Positions 5,629-6,527 of a DNA stretch of 6,527 nt are shown here, one piece after another. The position numbers and the translations under genes were made by a program. Position 1 is the stretch's first letter, and the number at the start of each line of letters is the position of its first letter. Source of the DNA: an uncultured Lachnospiraceae bacterium (lineage in GTDB: Bacteria; Bacillota; Clostridia; Lachnospirales; Lachnospiraceae); NCBI GenBank assembly GCA_910586605.1, contig CAJUJR010000115.1, positions 1 through 6,527 on the forward strand, read 5' to 3'. The notes beneath the pieces were generated by a model, which had not been told where the DNA came from, did not search any database, and was given only the letters and a program-made list of their open reading frames with translations.

Positions 5629-6344
5629 GCCATCCCCCCGCTTTTTTTCATAAATGCAAACAATTCCTTACGGAACAGTTCAAGCCTTCTTTTTGACACT
5701 GCAATTCTTTCTCCATTTTCCAAAAGAATCTCTTGTTTTGTATAACCGTCTACATATTTTAAATTTACCAGATAACTTTTGTGGCACCGAAAAAAGCCCT
5801 TGTCTGACAACTTCTTTTCCAAAATGCCTATCCGTTCATAAAAGTCCAAAATACCATCTTTTTTATGTGCAAAAAGAACCCTGCCCTTGATTTCAAAATA
5901 GCAGACATCGTCTAAAAATAATTTTTTCAGTTGTGCGTTCCGGCTTACCAATAAAAAATCATTTGGTTGTTTTTCTGTTTTCAGCACAGCCCCTTGCAGA
6001 ACTTTTTTGAGTTTCTTATCCTCCACCGGCTTTACCAGATAATGATATGCTTCCACATCATAAGCATCAAATACATAATCCCTGCTGGAAGATACAAAAA
6101 TAAGGATTTTATCAAACGCCCTTTTACGGAATAATTTTGCCGTTTCCAGACCATTTGCCCCGCTCATAAGGATATCCAAAAAAATAATGTCAAACCCCTC
6201 TATCGCATCAAGCAACTTGTTTCCATTATAAAACTGCCGGATAATACAGGGCATTTTCATTTCCATTAACATCTCCTGTATTTTTGCAGAAAGCTTATGG
6301 CATTCTGTTATTTCATCATCACATACTGCAATCGACAACACCAT
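5625..6344 (-). CDS. AgrA-like LytTR response regulator
   Basis: This is a cytoplasmic transcription regulator of 239 aa, the normal AgrA/VirR length. The receiver domain (about 1-120) has the acidic pair D9/D10 (VCDDE), phosphoacceptor D57 in IIFLDILMSGANG, and K105 in LVKPVE. The LytTR DNA-binding domain (about 130-235) shows the family signature FFRCHKSYLVNLKYV and the basic VSKRRLELF segment. Two starts are possible: GTG at 6350 (two residues longer) and ATG at 6344. The ATG is preferred because AAGGG lies 8 nt before it, whereas the same bases are only about 2 nt from the GTG. The gene is first in a unit with the GHKL kinase (4-bp overlap), with a good promoter about 60 bp upstream. LytTR proteins bind paired 9-bp direct repeats; candidates near its own promoter are weak. 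Confidence 0.94.
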   Translation of the reverse strand: MVLSIAVCDDEITECHKLSAKIQEMLMEMKMPCIIRQFYNGNKLLDAIEGFDIIFLDILMSGANGLETAKLFRKRAFDKILIFVSSSRDYVFDAYDVEAYHYLVKPVEDKKLKKVLQGAVLKTEKQPNDFLLVSRNAQLKKLFLDDVCYFEIKGRVLFAHKKDGILDFYERIGILEKKLSDKGFFRCHKSYLVNLKYVDGYTKQEILLENGERIAVSKRRLELFRKELFAFMKKSGGMA

Positions 6345-6363
6345 TATCACCGCCCTTCCAACT

Positions 6364-6399
6364 TAACAATTGCTAATTTCTTGCCACCTTCTAACAATT
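6364..6399 (-). repeat. AATTGTTA direct repeat in the LytTR gene leader
   Basis: AATTGTTA is present twice on the minus strand (plus-strand TAACAATT at 6392-6399 and 6364-6371), followed by GAA and AGT respectively, with a 28-bp period. The inner copy also sits in an imperfect dyad, TTAGCAATTGTTAA (12 of 14 symmetric). LytTR sites are direct repeats containing GTTA-like cores, but the known pairs have a period of about 21-22 bp, so the spacing does not fit. Both copies lie at or just downstream of the predicted transcription start near 6400, a position more suited to repression than activation. Confidence 0.3.
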
Positions 6400-6406
6400 C
6401 CCATAC

Positions 6407-6435
6407 AGTATAAGCGATTCAATCTATAATAACAA
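6407..6435 (-). promoter_or_regulatory. Sigma-A-type promoter of the LytTR/GHKL unit
   Basis: Read on the minus strand, TTGTTA (6435-6430) is followed after 17 bp by TATACT (6412-6407), a five-of-six -10 match. Transcription should start near 6400, leaving a leader of about 55 nt before the ATG at 6344. The -35 is only a moderate match, which is consistent with activator dependence. Confidence 0.65.
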
Positions 6436-6441
6436 GCCTCT

Positions 6442-6467
6442 GTTTTTATAAACTTACAAATAAAAAC
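6442..6467. promoter_or_regulatory. 8-bp inverted repeat just upstream of the LytTR promoter
   Basis: GTTTTTAT (6442-6449) and its exact reverse complement ATAAAAAC (6460-6467) are separated by 10 bp. The inner edge is 6 bp upstream of the -35 hexamer and the centre is about 55 bp upstream of the predicted start, the usual place for an activator operator. Arm centres lie 18 bp apart, somewhat under two helical turns. The arms are A/T-rich, so chance occurrence is possible. The remaining bases to the window end (6468-6527) contain no gene that I can see. Confidence 0.35.
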
Positions 6468-6527
6468 CAGGGTTGTTACTATTCACAGCCAATCGTAGCC
6501 AAATCTCAATAAAAAATATCTTCCCTC

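Noticed and set aside
6351..6527. AgrD-like peptide gene upstream of the LytTR regulator
   Set aside because: The only minus-strand ATG frame with a sensible position runs 13 codons and lacks a ribosome binding site or a Cys-containing propeptide pattern.

Overview
The window looks like chromosomal DNA of a low-to-moderate GC Gram-positive anaerobe of the Clostridia, most likely Lachnospiraceae. The grounds are strong AGGAGG-type ribosome binding sites, AT-rich spacers with A and T runs, an OmpR/VanR-type two-component pair with a very large membrane sensor, and an AgrC/AgrA-type pair (GHKL kinase plus LytTR regulator). The assignment rests on protein style and base composition only.

Layout. 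Positions 1-359 hold no convincing gene. They carry a short direct repeat with an overlapping palindrome (120-143), three TTAA-type half-sites at exact 11-bp spacing (231-258), a good sigma-A-type promoter (269-297) and a small leader hairpin. On the plus strand follow an OmpR-family response regulator (360-1049) and a large sensor histidine kinase (best start 1213, end 3660). Between them lies an unusual 163-bp spacer. It has two self-complementary segments that compete for the same bases (1104-1166), a perfect 34-bp palindrome (1167-1200), and an unlisted 27-codon ORF (1133-1216). This ORF has its own Shine-Dalgarno sequence, runs through the palindrome, and ends in an ATGA overlap with the kinase start. 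The palindrome would bury the only Shine-Dalgarno-like bases in front of the kinase, so the spacer may act as a translational-coupling switch. It may equally be a dispersed structured repeat that landed in the operon.

On the minus strand, converging on the first system, are a LytTR response regulator (6344-5625), a GHKL histidine kinase that overlaps it by 4 bp (5628-4270), and, after a 168-bp gap, a small acidic coiled-coil protein of unknown function (4101-3688). The LytTR gene has a good promoter (6435-6407), an 8-bp inverted repeat just upstream of it, and a direct repeat in the early transcript. No agrB (peptide processing), agrD (peptide precursor) or ABC-transporter gene is visible.

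How it works together. Two complete but unrelated signalling pairs face each other with only 27 bp between the stop codons of the convergent genes and no recognisable terminator there. The first pair probably autoregulates through the TTAA repeats. The second probably senses a peptide or envelope signal through a polytopic AgrC-like input domain. What either pair controls cannot be read from this window, except that the acidic protein is the only non-signalling gene here and is a possible member of the second transcription unit. The most novel element is the structured leader ORF inside the first operon.
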